Source: Ceratothoa steindachneri
Lineage: Eukaryota > Arthropoda > Malacostraca > Isopoda > Cymothoidae
DNA: 64,000 bases
Direction of reading: 5' to 3'
NCBI GenBank assembly: GCA_963969495.1
Contig: OZ018317.1
Span: 218,278,651 to 218,342,650, forward strand
The translations under genes and the position numbers were made by a program. Under the pieces are notes generated by a model that was not told where the DNA came from, searched no databases, and saw only the letters and a list, made by a program, of their open reading frames with translations. Shown here piece after piece: positions 10,986-21,937 of this stretch. Each line of letters starts with the position of its first letter. The first letter of the stretch is position 1.

Positions 10986-11985
10986 AAGTGGCGCGATGAT
11001 TTACCTTCCTGGCGGCCGTGCTGACGGGACTCTTCTTCTTCTTTCTAACAGCTTGCGTTTTTACTCTACTTCCTCACTCTCCCTACAACCTATCTCACAA
11101 CTTTATCCGGTCGGCCTTTAATTTCACAGGGTAGATGCCGACCAGCTTCCTCTCACCTAACTATTCCGGATCGGGGCAGAAGGGGGGAGGGGACAGCGTC
11201 CCCTCACTCCTGAGCTCCGTTTTTTAACAACCTGATTCATCCCCACACGTACCTCCCTCACATCCATTTTCTTTCTCTTTTCAATGTCCATAGATTTTAC
11301 GTCGAGCCAAAGGTGGAGCCACCATGCTGATGGGCTGCCAGGCCACCAAGCGGGAGGAGTGGCCTCAAATAGCGGCAGCTGACTTTGCCGGCCCGGTACT
11401 CAGCCATCACAGAGCGGGCTACTGCGTGGGGTGATTATTGTTTGCGTCCCACGAAAATACCAGGGTCACCATGCCAATGAATAGAAAAAAAATCGCTCTC
11501 CCTATTTACTCCCCATTCACCAGGGACTTCACCACCTTCGGGCAGCTCCAAGGGAAAAACTGGAGCCCCTCCCCCCGTGCTTTCGCAGGGGACCCTCCAA
11601 ACTACTTCTGCAGGAGAGGAAGTTTACTCCTCTCCTATGCATACGGATGCAGGGGACTCACTTTCACCCCCTTGACTGGAGTCACCTTTGGTCGACTTCC
11701 TCTTCACAATGGCAGTTCCCCGCTTTGCTTTCCAAGGGGACTGCCAAGAAGGCCGGAAGGCGGCCCATCATTGACCACTCCCGGTGGGAGCGGCGCGATA
11801 GGCCCAACCCGCTTAGGGGGACGAAGGAAGGCAGGGTCTGTCTGTCCATGCCCTCCAAAGACCGGTGGGCACGCATAAAAAGCTTAGAGGGGGTCACCGT
11901 ATGTACACCCCCCTCTCCCCAAAAGGATGCCGGTTCGCTGGCCAAAGATAAGATGACAAGAGGTTCTTCGAATTGAATCTGTGAT

Positions 11986-13923
11986 GTCTCTTTTAGCAAC
12001 ATGGAGGCCAACCTTGAGATAAACATGGTCCCTCAGGTGACCCAGCCACAGACGGTGGGATCCTACATGGGGCCGAACCCGGGCTCGGTGCCAAGCACAT
12101 AACCCGTGTCCACCCTTATGCAGGCTCCTCCTCAGACGACACGGCTTCCCGAGGCATCAAAAAGAGAGGAGGGATCTCTTCCCTAGTATGGTGCTCATGT
12201 AACAGGCAGAACCTTCTTCATTTCGGAGAAGGATCATGGTAAGGCAGGCCTACCTGGCCTAGTAGCTCTACCCGTCGAGAGAGAGAAGGGGGTTCATTTC
12301 CCACCCTCCTCTCCTAAAAAAAGAAGAATAGGAAAAGACAAAAAAGCCTCTGGCTCCTCTCCCTCCGTGAGAGCCACGGGGACGGACGGGGCCGCTGCCG
12401 TTTTGGTATGCGACCAAGCCAAGAACGGCACGTCCGGCTCCAGTGCTCTCCCGGGTTGGGAGTGTAAGTGCGCAGAGCGGAGACTCGATTACGTCGGGGC
12501 CCTTCATTCAGAGGCTACCTGGCGTTTTTAAGCCCGCTGTCTTCAAACGGTTCCTCGTTATTCGCTCCACTGATGGAAGCATGTTCGTTAAGGGCAACAT
12601 GATCAGTCAGAGGAGAGCTTTAGCTAGCGTAAATAGTAGAGAGCCGAAGGTGACCCGTTTCTCGGACGGTAGTCTTCTGGCGAAGGCGTCGAATCCCTCC
12701 GAGGCTGCCATGATTAGTGCCCTTCGGACATTAGAAGGCACAATGGTGAGTTTGACGCCGCACTCTACTATGAACTTTGTGAAATGAGTAGTTTATTCGA
12801 GGGAACTGGTGCACTACTCCATAGGCAGCATCAGCTTAGAGCTGGCCGGCCATGGGGCGGTCAAGTTTGAGCGTGTGATGAGAAAACAGGGAGGGGCCTC
12901 GAGACCTATCCCTACACTCTTCGTCACGTTCGACTGTGACAGGCTCCCTGAATCGGTGCGTGCCGTTGGTATCGCTTCCGCTTGAAGGCATTCGTACTAC
13001 TGCCGTGGATGTGCTATTACTGTAACCCCTTTCGGCCATACTAATGGCTCCTGTCGACATGTAAAGTTAGGGTTCTGCCAAGTCTGTGTAAGCTGCTCCA
13101 AGGCCGCGCATGATAAGTCCAAATCGTGTGTTGCCAAGTGTGTCACTTGCGGAGAGCCGCAGCCAGCTTCTTCGAAGCAATGTGGAGCGTATCTCCTTGA
13201 GATGGAAATCCTGGCCATTCAGGCCCAAGATCGTCTCTCATTTCGTGAGGCTGAGGACTAGGTGCTGACGCCCCCGGCCATGCCTGGGAGGTCTTATACT
13301 TCAATGCTAAGAAAGACAAACTATACTCCTGGCCTCTCCAGGCCTACGAGCATGGTCATTCCCTCGTCCATTCGGAACCCTTCTGCGGGTTCTCCCCATC
13401 CCGGGCGCCCCCCTGGTAAAGCTGGCGACACAAAAGGCTCACATCTAGCCCCGGCAAAAACCATATCATCCCTCCCTTAGCCCAGCTTAACTGTTTCGCA
13501 TGAGGCGAAGCAACCGAGCGCCTCCTCCGAGTCGTTAGACTCACAGGAGGCAACGCCCATGAAGATGGTCATGAGGCCATCTTCTTGCGTTCCTAAAGTT
13601 GCCCCCCGAAAGCAAGACAACACTAAAGGAGCTTCAGCTCCTTCGCCCACTCCCAGTGGTAGGCTAGGTGTCTCGGAGACGATGGTCAGTCCAAAATTGG
13701 GACCACCGCCTCCGAAGCCGCCCCGTTTGCCTAAGGTTTCGAGGGGGAGGAAGAAAATGACTCCAATGGCGAGCCCAACCTCCCCCGATATGTCCTCGAA
13801 GGCGACAGAGGTTTCAGCGCATTGTTCGGTCAACAGCGCCAGGAGTTCTGCCACCGGAAATAGTACACCAATTCCCGTAAGGGTTTTCTATTCGAAGAGG
13901 GCCCCCACATCTTCTCCGAACTA
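11986..13923 (+). pseudogene. Family B ORF1 (Gag-like, CCHC), copy 1
   Basis: A plausible start is the ATG at 12001 (MEANLEINMVPQ). The frame at 12443-12787 gives the conserved RNA-binding part (FKRFLVIRSTDGSM … NPSEAAMISALRTLEG … HSTMNFVK). Zinc knuckles follow at about 13009-13200 (CYYC, FCQVC, CVTCGEP) and a proline-rich tail runs to 13923. It parallels ORF1 of B2 (56461-57915). The product would bind element RNA in a ribonucleoprotein. It is broken by several frameshifts, including one between the first two knuckles. Confidence 0.72.
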
Positions 13924-14390
13924 GGCCTGGAGCACAAATTCCTTCAACGGAATTTCCACGGACTCTGGGCAAACTGGAAGGAGCTACAGAGGCTCATCTC
14001 CTCCAGTTACCCGTTAACTATCTTTGTGCAGGAGACCATGCAAGGCGCGTGCCCCCTGACCGCCCTCCGGGTTATAAGGGTGTTACGTCTCCAGCACCAC
14101 GGTATGGGGCCCGGGCTGGAGGATGCGCGATTTACAACGCCATGATATCTCCGTTCTTCTCTTTCCTTTAGATACCTCTTTTCAGGCAGTAGCTGTGCAG
14201 CTGCACCTGGATAGGAGGTATACTGTTATTTACGCGAACATTCCACCGTCAGCCGACTTTGACGCGGGGAACTTCTGCCGCGTCATGGCACCGTTGCCGT
14301 GGCTCTTTCTATTGCTCTTTCTTCCCTCTGGGGAGATTACTTAATTAATCCCAGGGGTCAAGTCCTTGCCGACCTCGGACCGCAATCTCA
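13924..14390 (+). pseudogene. Family B endonuclease, copy 1 (internally deleted)
   Basis: The segment starts LGLEHKFLQRNFHGLWANW, matching the ILQWNCRGL-type start of I-superfamily endonucleases in B2. It continues to INPRGQVLADL near 14375, then jumps within 20 bp to a region that in B2 lies about 650 bp further along. The SDH catalytic end of the domain is therefore missing. Confidence 0.7.
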
Positions 14391-16354
14391 GACCCCGCGT
14401 CCGTGGCGGAATCCTTCGCGACTGATTTCTTCGCATTCTCTAGCCGTATTAATGCTCCGCCAGCATTCAGCATTATGTCGCGGAAGGCCGCCAACTGGAC
14501 TTTACCTACAGAGGCGGAGAACCCTTCAACGAAAGGTTTACTTTGAGTGAGTTGCGTTCCGCTCTCGCTTAGTGTGCGGAAACTATCCCTAGTCCAGACG
14601 ATTGCTCCTATGCCATGCTTCCACACCTAGGTGAGCGAGGCATAGCCTTTGCGTTAGATTTGTTTAACAGGATCTGAGTACACAGTATCCTCCTAGATTC
14701 CTGGCGAATTGCCACCCTGCTCGTTTTCGCAAACCGGGGAGAGATCACTCAAACCCCGGCCGGCTTCCGCTCAATCTCTCTAACCTCTTACGTGTGCAAG
14801 TTGATGGAGAAATTGGCAAATGTTGTATTAACCTTTTTTACTTGACTGCAGAGGCCATCTGTCTTCTGCACAGTGCGGCTTCCGCAAGCTCCATTCCACG
14901 TCAGATGCTCTGCTCCTACTAGAAAAGGGTGTGCCGCAGGGAAGTGTCCTCAGTGTAAGACTCTTTGCCCTGAACATCAACGGCATCACCTCGGTGTTAC
15001 CGGAAGATGTTCTCACTATGCTTTACGTGGACGACCTTTCGATCTCTTTTGACGCGGCCCAGATGCCAACTCTGGAGTGTTGACTCCAATAGGCATTCAA
15101 CCGCGTCTTTCACTTTCTCAAAGTGTACAGACTTCGGTTTTCCTTGGCTAAGACAAAAGTGGTGCACTTCTGCAGCCATCCAGGGCTCCACCCTATTACA
15201 GAATTGTTTCTATATTGGGTGCGACTGGAAGTGGTGGATTCGCACTGTTTCCATGGTCTAGTATTTGACCGACGCCTCACCTGGGAGGCTCATATTCGCA
15301 GTCTTAGGGTCTCTCGCACCCGCGCCATGGATGTTCTTCGTTCCGTGACGTTCAGCACCTGGGCTACTGATAGGGCTATTGCCTCACTTTTTTATTGATC
15401 CTTTGTTCGTTCGAAGCTCGACTACGGAAGCGAGTTTTATGCATCCGCAGCCGAGCGTGTATTGTAGAAGGTAGACTTGATCCACCACACCGGCCTTCGC
15501 CTGGCGACCGGTGCCTTTCGCACTTCCCTCTGTTAAGAGCCTACTTGTTGATGCTGGGGAGATGTCACTCGTTCAACGCCATGCACAGTGCATTATTCAC
15601 CTGTACGCGTGAGCCTGGCGCCTCCCTCAGTTGCCAACAGCTCTCACTGCATCCGCAGCAGATCTCGAGGATACCTATGCCCTCGAGAAACGCCAGTCAT
15701 ACCCTAGGCCCTTTGTGTTTAGGACTTGGTATAGCTCTCGGGCCGGTGGCGCCCCTGGTTCTGCACAGGACGCCACTCTGGAGGGTACCACCTCTGACTA
15801 TTTGTTGCCACGCATCTGGTCCTAAAATTTCTACAGCGCCAGGAGTATTGTGTTCGGCCTTTATGGAGCACACTTCGTGTCACGCTGGAACCGTGCCAGT
15901 GTATACGGATGGCTCCAAGTCCCAAGAGGGGCTCGGTTTCCAAACCGTATCCCCTCTGTTTGAAGTAAGCGGGGCTCGTCCAGGCGCTGCGTCTGTCTTC
16001 ACGGCCGAGCTGGTGGCAATACACCACTCGGTACGGGAGATTACGTGACGTGCCCGGTTCCGAGACCGGATTGTGATCTATAGCGACTCATAAAGCGCCC
16101 TGAGTACTCTCATGGCATTGGAATCTCCGCATACACTCGTTCGCGATATCCGTGATGCCACGGTTTCGGCGAGCCGGGCGGATGTCAAGATTATCTTCTG
16201 CGTTCCTGGACATGTAGGAATTTCGGGATATGAGCGCGCCAATGAGGGCGCCAAAGTATCCGCGAGGACTGGGCTACCAGACCAGTGTTTCGCTCTTCCT
16301 CACACCGATTACATGACAGGAATACAGGCAGCTCCTCATAAAAGTAGCCAGTGA
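14391..16354 (+). pseudogene. Family B reverse transcriptase and RNase H, copy 1
   Basis: The RT fingers (FRSISLTSYVCKLMEK) are followed by a deletion to the PQGSVLS box, then the catalytic box YVDD near 15026, and a thumb at 15123-15400. The RNase H frame (15395-16048 and on) shows YTDGSKSQEG, the AELVAIH glutamate, YSDS followed by a stop codon, and VPGHVGI. The last catalytic position reads ERANEG where B3 has ERTDEG, so an Asp is replaced by Asn. A C-terminal RNase H places the family in the I superfamily. Confidence 0.78.
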
Positions 16355-16355
16355 T

Positions 16356-16745
16356 GGGAGGGGGGGTGGGGTCGACCGAGGCCCAGTACTCCTTAGTAGT
16401 CTTCCGCACTCAGACTGTCCTGAGTAAAAGTAGGCTTCAGGGACTGTAGATACAGAGGGAAGTAGTAAGAGGGTGGGTAAGAAGAAAGTTTCAGGATAAA
16501 ATTGGGAGGAAGTATAGTAAGAGACAAAAAAGTGAACTTGTTAGTCTAGCGACCTACAGCTTAACGTGGAATCCGAACCAGGATGTGTAGCGTGTATCTA
16601 TTCTAGACAGTTGCTATTTTTGTGACCCCTATCCCACGTGCTGTGAATCCCATGCGTGAATTTGATAATTGATAAGAATAGATGCTAAAATCTGAAAAAA
16701 GGAAGAGATCTACAAATAGATCTTAGTTTGCCTGGAGATGAGGCC
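16356..16745. other. No gene recognised
   Basis: Purine-rich then mixed sequence between B1 and the decayed Jockey A8. It could be the 5'-most remnant of A8 or old host DNA; nothing supports a call. Confidence 0.3.
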
Positions 16746-17127
16746 TAACTCTCTCAATGTAGGTAGTTAAAGTTTCTTTGGGATTTCTTGCGTCTAACCG
16801 TGTGCATTCATGTTCAGTGTCGTCGGAGGTGTTTTTTGCCTCTGTGTCCTCGCTGTTTGAGTCCTCTTCTGTTTTCAATATCTGTACTTTTCCTCTTTAA
16901 CTCACATATCCGTGACATTGATTTTATAAATAGTCGATAAGTCGACCACTTTAGGGAATTTCATAGGTTCTAAACCATTTTCTTAGAGCATGCTCTTTAC
17001 TGTTAATGCGCAACTTCCTGCATTTGCGATATTCATCACGTGCGCGTGTAATATGCACATAATTATTTTCGCATTAAGTATACCATCTAAATTAATCTCT
17101 GTTGTCGTTCCGTACTGGTTGTTCTTA

Positions 17128-17430
17128 TAATAATAATAATAAATAATAAGTCTTTTGTAATGCGCTCTTCAAGGCCTGAGGCCTTCCCAGAGCGCACGTT
17201 GTGCTGAGATGAGAATGGAAATTCAATGGAAATTCAAGAGGTGGGAGAAGGCAATACTGAAAAGATGCGTTTTCAGGAGACGCTTAAATGTGGTAAGAGA
17301 GGGAGAAGACCTGATTTCAACAGGAAGAGCATACCACAACTTAGGGGCGCAGATTGAGAAGGAGCAGTCCCCCATTGAGCAGAGGGATAAACGAGGAATA
17401 TTCAAAAGAGGTGCATGCGATGACCGAAGG
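17128..17430 (-). mobile_element. CR1/L2-like LINE, copy L2b, heavily 5'-truncated
   Basis: About 300 bp: the last 60 codons of ORF2 (APKLWYALP … FKRLLKTHLF … stop near 17223), a 3' UTR hairpin and an ATT-type tail at 17128-17150. It is homologous to the end of L2a and inserted in the Jockey A8 ORF1. Confidence 0.82.
17162..17194 (-). other. L2 3' UTR hairpin (copy b)
   Basis: In the minus-strand RNA the inner stem is AAGGCC / GGCCTT with a TCA loop, inside a perfect 7-bp GCGCTCT / AGAGCGC outer stem. Two stem positions differ from copy a, and both partners change together. Confidence 0.65.
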
Positions 17431-18616
17431 GCCCGAGGGACATGTTTGTGTTATCATTGTTCCTGTGACTTTCTGTTTCTTTTGATTTAATATTCTCTCT
17501 TCGTTTGGGTCAGATCAGTTTCATATTCCAGTGTCTCCTATAGTGTTAATGCATCTTTTCGCTGAATTACTGCAATCGCGCCTCAAATGTCCATCTGTTC
17601 CGCTTTCTGAACACATGACCAGGTCTTTTTAGTGTAATTTTGTGTCGTATGTTTCTCCATGACATAATACTTGAAGAAAATCTGTATGCTTGTGCAGATG
17701 TCTCTTTGGATGTGGGTGAGTGGAATTATCACGCTGAAAGTCAGAAGCCCTTTTTTCTTGGATCTTAGATTTGATTTTGTAGATTCGCATATAACTTTAA
17801 ATACAGAAGTGTGGTCTTTAAATTTGACCACTTCAGAAAATTTTAAGCCATTTCTGTCTCTTCTGCAGTTCTTTCAGTTTCTCGAATGAGTGCACTCCTA
17901 CCCATGATTCGATTTTCCGACAGATAACGCTTCTGTTGTCTGTGATTTGTGCTTTTATTCTTGCTTCTAGGTCGAATTTCTTTAGTGTGATGGTTCCTGC
18001 TGATAAGAGAATTTATTCGAAGTCTTTGTTTTCCAGGAAAATTACAGTGAATACTGATGGAATCTTTATACATTTGATGAGTGGAATTTCCAGATCTGAA
18101 AAGATGAGTTGCACTACTTCCTGTGGGGAAGATCTCTTCTATCCGTTCTGTGCTAGTTTCGGCGGTAGCCTTTTGAAGTCCGCACCGTCCATGTTTCCTG
18201 GGCGGTGCCCTTCCCCCCCCCCCTCCATTAAAGAAGAGAGTTCTTCTTAAGGTCTTCACCTGCGGAAATTATTTTACAGTATCCACCAGTAAAATTAGCT
18301 CCTTTATTCGTTCTAATTCTGTCTCGACCAGCTTCCTGTTCGTGCACTTTCTTTGCTCACCCAACCTATCTGGTGCTAGCCGTAAGAGCGGTCCACAGGT
18401 GAGTTCTAGCTCGTGATTGATAATCGGTTCCATTTTTCTGGCCTCCAAACTGTGTCTCTTGTTGAGGCTCAGTATAACTTTACTGCCAAATATAACGCAT
18501 AACTTTTTGCTGACAAGGTTATGTAGCCATAGAAATAAATACGTTAGAGATAAAATAGTAAAAAGAAATAGAATAAGGAAAAGGTAGCCCCTTTGGAGGT
18601 GTGGGTGAGCAACCTC

Positions 18617-18658
18617 GCTCAAAGGGAACAGGAGAAATATCCAATCAGCCCCATGAGC
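18617..18658 (-). ncRNA. Structured RNA motif of Jockey 5' region, diverged fifth copy
   Basis: On the minus strand an outer stem GCTCA / TGAGC encloses GGG / CCC, then the conserved loop strands CTGATT and TGTT, an inner GGA / TCC stem and an ATTT loop. It has the same order as the four motifs at 46958-47207, but with a different outer-stem sequence. Confidence 0.5.
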
Positions 18659-18659
18659 A

Positions 18660-19080
18660 CAAATATCTATTTCCTGAATTTTCTGAGAAGTTCATGTTTT
18701 TGCCTATTACCAGCAGGTTTTCTGCCTTTATCAGAAATAGCCTTTACAAGTTCGTAGATAGCGAGCAAGTGTTCAGACTGAGTAAATCGATGACGAACGA
18801 CGACATGACATAAGGTGAATAGAAAGATGAGCAGAGAGATTAATGTGGGGGATTCACATAAATCGGGTGATAGGAGAGGAAATTTTGAGGCGCTAGTAAA
18901 GGAACGCGATAACCATAATACTGCTAGTTTATGTGTGGATAGCTGTTGATTGTGGGTGATCAAGGGCTGCTGGGTATCTCAACGCCAACGCACGGTGTTA
19001 TCTGGCGTGTATTTGGATGTATGTGGAGTTTCTTGTGAGTTCCACTAACTGTTATGTTAAGCGATTGTTGGTGCATGTGT
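18660..19080. other. No gene recognised
   Basis: This stretch upstream of Jockey A8 has no homology seen within the window. Short frames here lack any motif. Confidence 0.3.
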
Positions 19081-19081
19081 T

Positions 19082-19119
19082 GAGAGAAAGAGAAAGAGAG
19101 AGAGAGAGAGAGAGAGAAT
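19082..19119. repeat. (GA)n microsatellite
   Basis: A purine dinucleotide run with AAAG interruptions at its left end. Confidence 0.9.
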
Positions 19120-19134
19120 AACAAGGAAAAGAGA

Positions 19135-19304
19135 TACCCTAGTAGACCTTACGATCAATTCAAAAAGGGTACCTTTAAGTGAACACTTGAGCAGGCGCAG
19201 TCCTCTAAAGGGCCAGAATGACGCTCGAGAAGAGCACTCACGGCACGCTTCAAGTCTACAAACGGCTATTTTTCAAGACTTTGTCTAGTCTCGACTTGAT
19301 CTGA
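19135..19304 (+). repeat. Dispersed repeat S, copy 1
   Basis: A noncoding unit of about 170 bp shared with 33870-34004: both start TACCCTAG.AGACC, share GGTACCTTT and AACGGC.A.TTTTCAAGA, and end in a hairpin followed by CTGA, after which the copies diverge. The 3' hairpin plus CTRR end is reminiscent of Helitrons, but no 5' TC end or replication protein is seen. Confidence 0.55.
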
Positions 19305-19326
19305 AAGAGAGAGAGAAAGAGAGAGA

Positions 19327-19401
<75 letters not shown>
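19305..19401. repeat. (GA)n then (TA)n microsatellite
   Basis: GA run at 19305-19328 and TA run at 19330-19401, abutting the 3' end of the minus-strand SINE. Confidence 0.95.
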
Positions 19402-19404
<3 letters not shown>

Positions 19405-19612
19405 AAAACCCAAAGAAATGAAAATTGAATTGGTATCACGACACTAAGAAAGATGACCAATGAAAGCTTAAGAAAGAAAATGTGAGGTATAGAGACGGAG
19501 AAAATCGTGAAAACTAATTTTAACCGTTATATGAAACATAAATAAAGGAGTAGGATTCGAACCTGTGTCCTCAAGCGTACATCGCTAGTGTGACCACGAC
19601 TCTCATCGACTG
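19402..19612 (-). mobile_element. tRNA-derived SINE, copy a
   Basis: Reading the minus strand from 19612, a tRNA-like head has an A box (TGGCTCAGTCGATGAGAG) and a B box (GGTTCGAATCC, plus-strand 19556-19566), the internal RNA polymerase III promoter. A unique body of about 130 bp follows and ends next to (TA)n. Related copies lie at 19620-19842 and 54105-54291. The head is too altered to call a functional tRNA. Confidence 0.75.
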
Positions 19613-19619
19613 AGCCACC

Positions 19620-19841
19620 ATCCTCAACCGATGTACGCTTGAAAACACAGGTTCGAATCTTGCTTCTTTATTTATTTTTCATATAACGGTTAAAATTAGT
19701 TTCCACTTTTTTTTCCATCTCTATTCCTCACATTTTCTTTCTTAAGCTTTCATTGGTTATCTTTCTTAGTGTCGTGATGCCAATTTTCATTTCTTTGGGC
19801 CTTTAAATGCATCCATTATATTACGTGTGATGTGATTTAAG

Positions 19842-19842
<1 letters not shown>
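19620..19842 (+). mobile_element. tRNA-derived SINE, copy b, 5'-truncated, head-to-head with copy a
   Basis: It retains the B-box part of the head (GGTTCGAATCTT) and the whole body but lacks the A box. Oriented opposite to copy a and separated from it by fewer than 10 bp, it forms an imperfect palindrome of about 390 bp. Its 3' end leads into the (TA)n at 19843. Confidence 0.72.

Positions 19843-19931
<89 letters not shown>
19843..19931. repeat. (TA)n microsatellite, about 89 bp
   Basis: Pure TA between SINE copy b and the 3' end of PLE P4. Confidence 0.97.
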
Positions 19932-19935
<4 letters not shown>

Positions 19936-20790
19936 CAAGGTTGATTCTAAGAAGGCGTAATTTTAATTGCAGTAGGAAGGATACGACCATCAGTGACATT
20001 CTTATTTATTCCAAGCAACATTTCGGATTACCTAATCCATCATCAGGCTGAAGGGATAAATACAATTTGTGAGGCGAACAAATGCTAACTTAAACAAATA
20101 CAAATCAAAAGCAAATAATTAAGATAGTAAACCTATAAAATTAAAAATATTAATAATTACAAGTACATATACAGATAAGCTCAAATCAAAGGAGAGGAAC
20201 AAATTCATACCTGCTATCAGCGAGTCAGGGGAATGAATAAGGAATTTACCAAAACCGGACACGATTATAGGTAGTTTGTTGTCGGTAAAATATTAACAGG
20301 TCTGAAGCTGGTTGGTTGTGGCTATTGCCAATAATGGGTAGCAGGTCAAGTCTGAATTTAACGTGGGCGAATATGTTTTTATGAAGAGAGATTCCAAAAT
20401 TCTGAGCTGGGTGATGTTTGGATTAGAGCCCAGAATCTCAAAATTATTGATCTTTGCATCAACATTACACTTTATAATGTGATCTCTGATTGGCGAGACT
20501 TCCTTACTGGCGAGAGACTTTCCTTTTCGGCAATTAATGCCAAGGTGTGCGCAAACCCTCGAGTGTGACGAGCGAATAGTATTATCAATATATGTTCCCT
20601 GGAACATCCAGGGCAAGAAAATTTGTATATAATACTATTGCGCAAATAAGCCGGAGTTAAATCCTTTCTGCGGAAGAAATTACCCATTTTTAAATTGTTA
20701 ATGAAGGTTATTCGGAAATGTATTTGCGGAAAAAAAACTCTGAAGAACTTTTCGGTACCGTCTTGAAGCCTTTTGATTCAGAGGACCGAG
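19932..20790 (-). pseudogene. PLE family P4, GIY-YIG C terminus and 3' terminal region
   Basis: Minus-strand frames at 20687-20472 and 20616-20293 give SIIYKFSCPGCSRE…, IRDHIIKCN, NFEILGSNPN and LFIKTYSPTLNSD, the C-terminal part of a PLE GIY-YIG endonuclease. A frameshift separates the two frames, and the YIG half is degraded to IDN. Beyond the stop about 250 bp of AT-rich 3' region holds a degenerate hammerhead-like motif (plus-strand 19995-20050: CTGATGA, stem GGATT / AATCC, GAAA on the minus strand). The 3' end abuts (TA)n. RT is absent. Confidence 0.72.
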
Positions 20791-20840
20791 ATCAGGTATG
20801 AGAAAATATCGCAAGTCCTTAGGTTCATCTATCTTTACCT

Positions 20841-21925
20841 ATGACTCAACCAAATCTAGGGGTAATGAGTTGGACACGAAAAAACTTCTTAGAACGTCAA
20901 ATTCAAGGTGCATTAAAGCACCTGTTCTTTCTAACTTATATATGGAGTTTTTTTGAAACAAAACTTCTCCCTATTATCCTTGACGCCCCAATCGTTTGTT
21001 ACAGGTATATTGTTGATGTGATTTGCATGTGGTCTAATTCCAAAGATGTTAATGTTTTTCTTACCAGACTCAATACTCTCGTCCCTTCAATTAAATTTAC
21101 CCACGAGATGGAAAATAATAGAACCCTTCCCTTTCTTGATCTTATTCATAGAACTCATACAGGTTTTAAATACTCTATCTTTCGTAAGCCTACTAATTCA
21201 AATTCTTATATTCATTTTTACTCTTCTCACAGCCCTAAAGTTAAACGTTATGTTTTTTCTTCCATGTTTCTAAGGGCATTACGAGTTGTGAGCCCGGAAT
21301 ATGTGGATTTGGAATTTCCCAATATTTTTTTTGAAATTGGCCATAAGCTTTGTTACCCTTACCCGTTTCTTCAAAACTGTCTTTCTTCTGCTAAAAAGAA
21401 ATTTTATCAAACTGTCCCTATTCTCCCTTTTAATAGTAATAACATTTTAGTTCTACCACTTTCTCTTTGTTTTAGTGATCTTCCCCGTCTTTTGAGTAAC
21501 TTTAACATTTCTGTTGCTTTTAAATATGAGATGACCATTAAGAATTTATTAGTACGTAATAATTGTAATAGTTTTTTTTGGGGGGGAGGGGGAGTTTATT
21601 CAGTTGAGTGTCCTGGTTGCCTCATTAAATATTATGGACAAACAGGTAAACAACTTTTTGTTCGCCTTAATCTACATAAATATAATGTCCGAAGAGGGGA
21701 AGATAACAGTGCTTTCTTTGTCCACATGTCAGATAAGGACCATCTAATTAACTGGACCCGGCAAAATTTATTTATCGTTCCAATGACCCTATAAAAAGGA
21801 ATATCATTGAATGTGCTTTTATAGGCCAATGTGATAATTTTAACCTTTCCTCTGCCTTATATAAAATAGATGCTATAATTAAAAAACTAATACTTAAAGA
21901 AATTAGTTCTGACTTTTGTCCTTAG
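20841..21925 (+). pseudogene. PLE family P5, RT palm to GIY-YIG
   Basis: A 317-codon frame encodes a PLE RT from the palm onward. The catalytic box reads YIVDV where YIDDV is expected, so one catalytic Asp is lost. KFTHEMENNRTLPFLD follows, then the KPTNSNSYIHF thumb and a GIY-YIG domain (VYSVECPGC, YYGQTGKQL) near 21590-21660. After a frameshift near 21770 a second frame (RNIIECAFIGQ … SALYKIDAII) finishes the protein at 21925. The N-terminal fingers are missing. The Gypsy element is inserted 12 bp beyond the stop. Confidence 0.82.
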
Positions 21926-21937
21926 TTTTATATACAA

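Larger units (their letters stand above)
10990..16355 (+). mobile_element. I-superfamily LINE, family B copy 1 (B1)
   Basis: About 5.4 kb in the order 5' UTR, CCHC ORF1, endonuclease, RT and RNase H. Two internal deletions relative to B2 remove the endonuclease/RT linker (near 14380-14395) and part of the RT fingers/palm (near 14925). The 3' end is missing after the RNase H, where homology with B3 stops at about 16350. Stops and frameshifts are frequent. Confidence 0.82.
16885..18259 (-). pseudogene. Jockey A8 ORF1 fragments
   Basis: Minus-strand pieces match ORF1 of A2 and A3: NRSVICRKIESWVG near 17930, VKFKDHTSVFKVI at about 17830-17790, and beyond L2b an ILHAHVMNIANAG segment near 17050 (A2 has ILHAHVMNLASPG). 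The zinc-knuckle region is barely recognisable. Stops are common, so it is a dead relic of the RNA-binding ORF1 protein. Confidence 0.65.
16750..18660 (-). mobile_element. Jockey-like copy A8, decayed ORF1 and 5' region
   Basis: The minus-strand copy runs from a 5' region with one structured-RNA motif (18617-18658) through ORF1 fragments to about 16750. It is interrupted at 17128-17430 by L2b. ORF2 is absent. It is the most diverged family A copy in the window. Confidence 0.65.

Noticed and set aside
12268..13060. Minus-strand frames over the family B ORF1
   Set aside because: Antisense to clearly homologous plus-strand ORF1 segments and not conserved in B2.
19545..19612. Possible real tRNA gene (good A and B boxes)
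   Set aside because: The same head occurs in three copies attached to a common body and (TA)n tail, and the cloverleaf is not convincing, so it is a SINE head.
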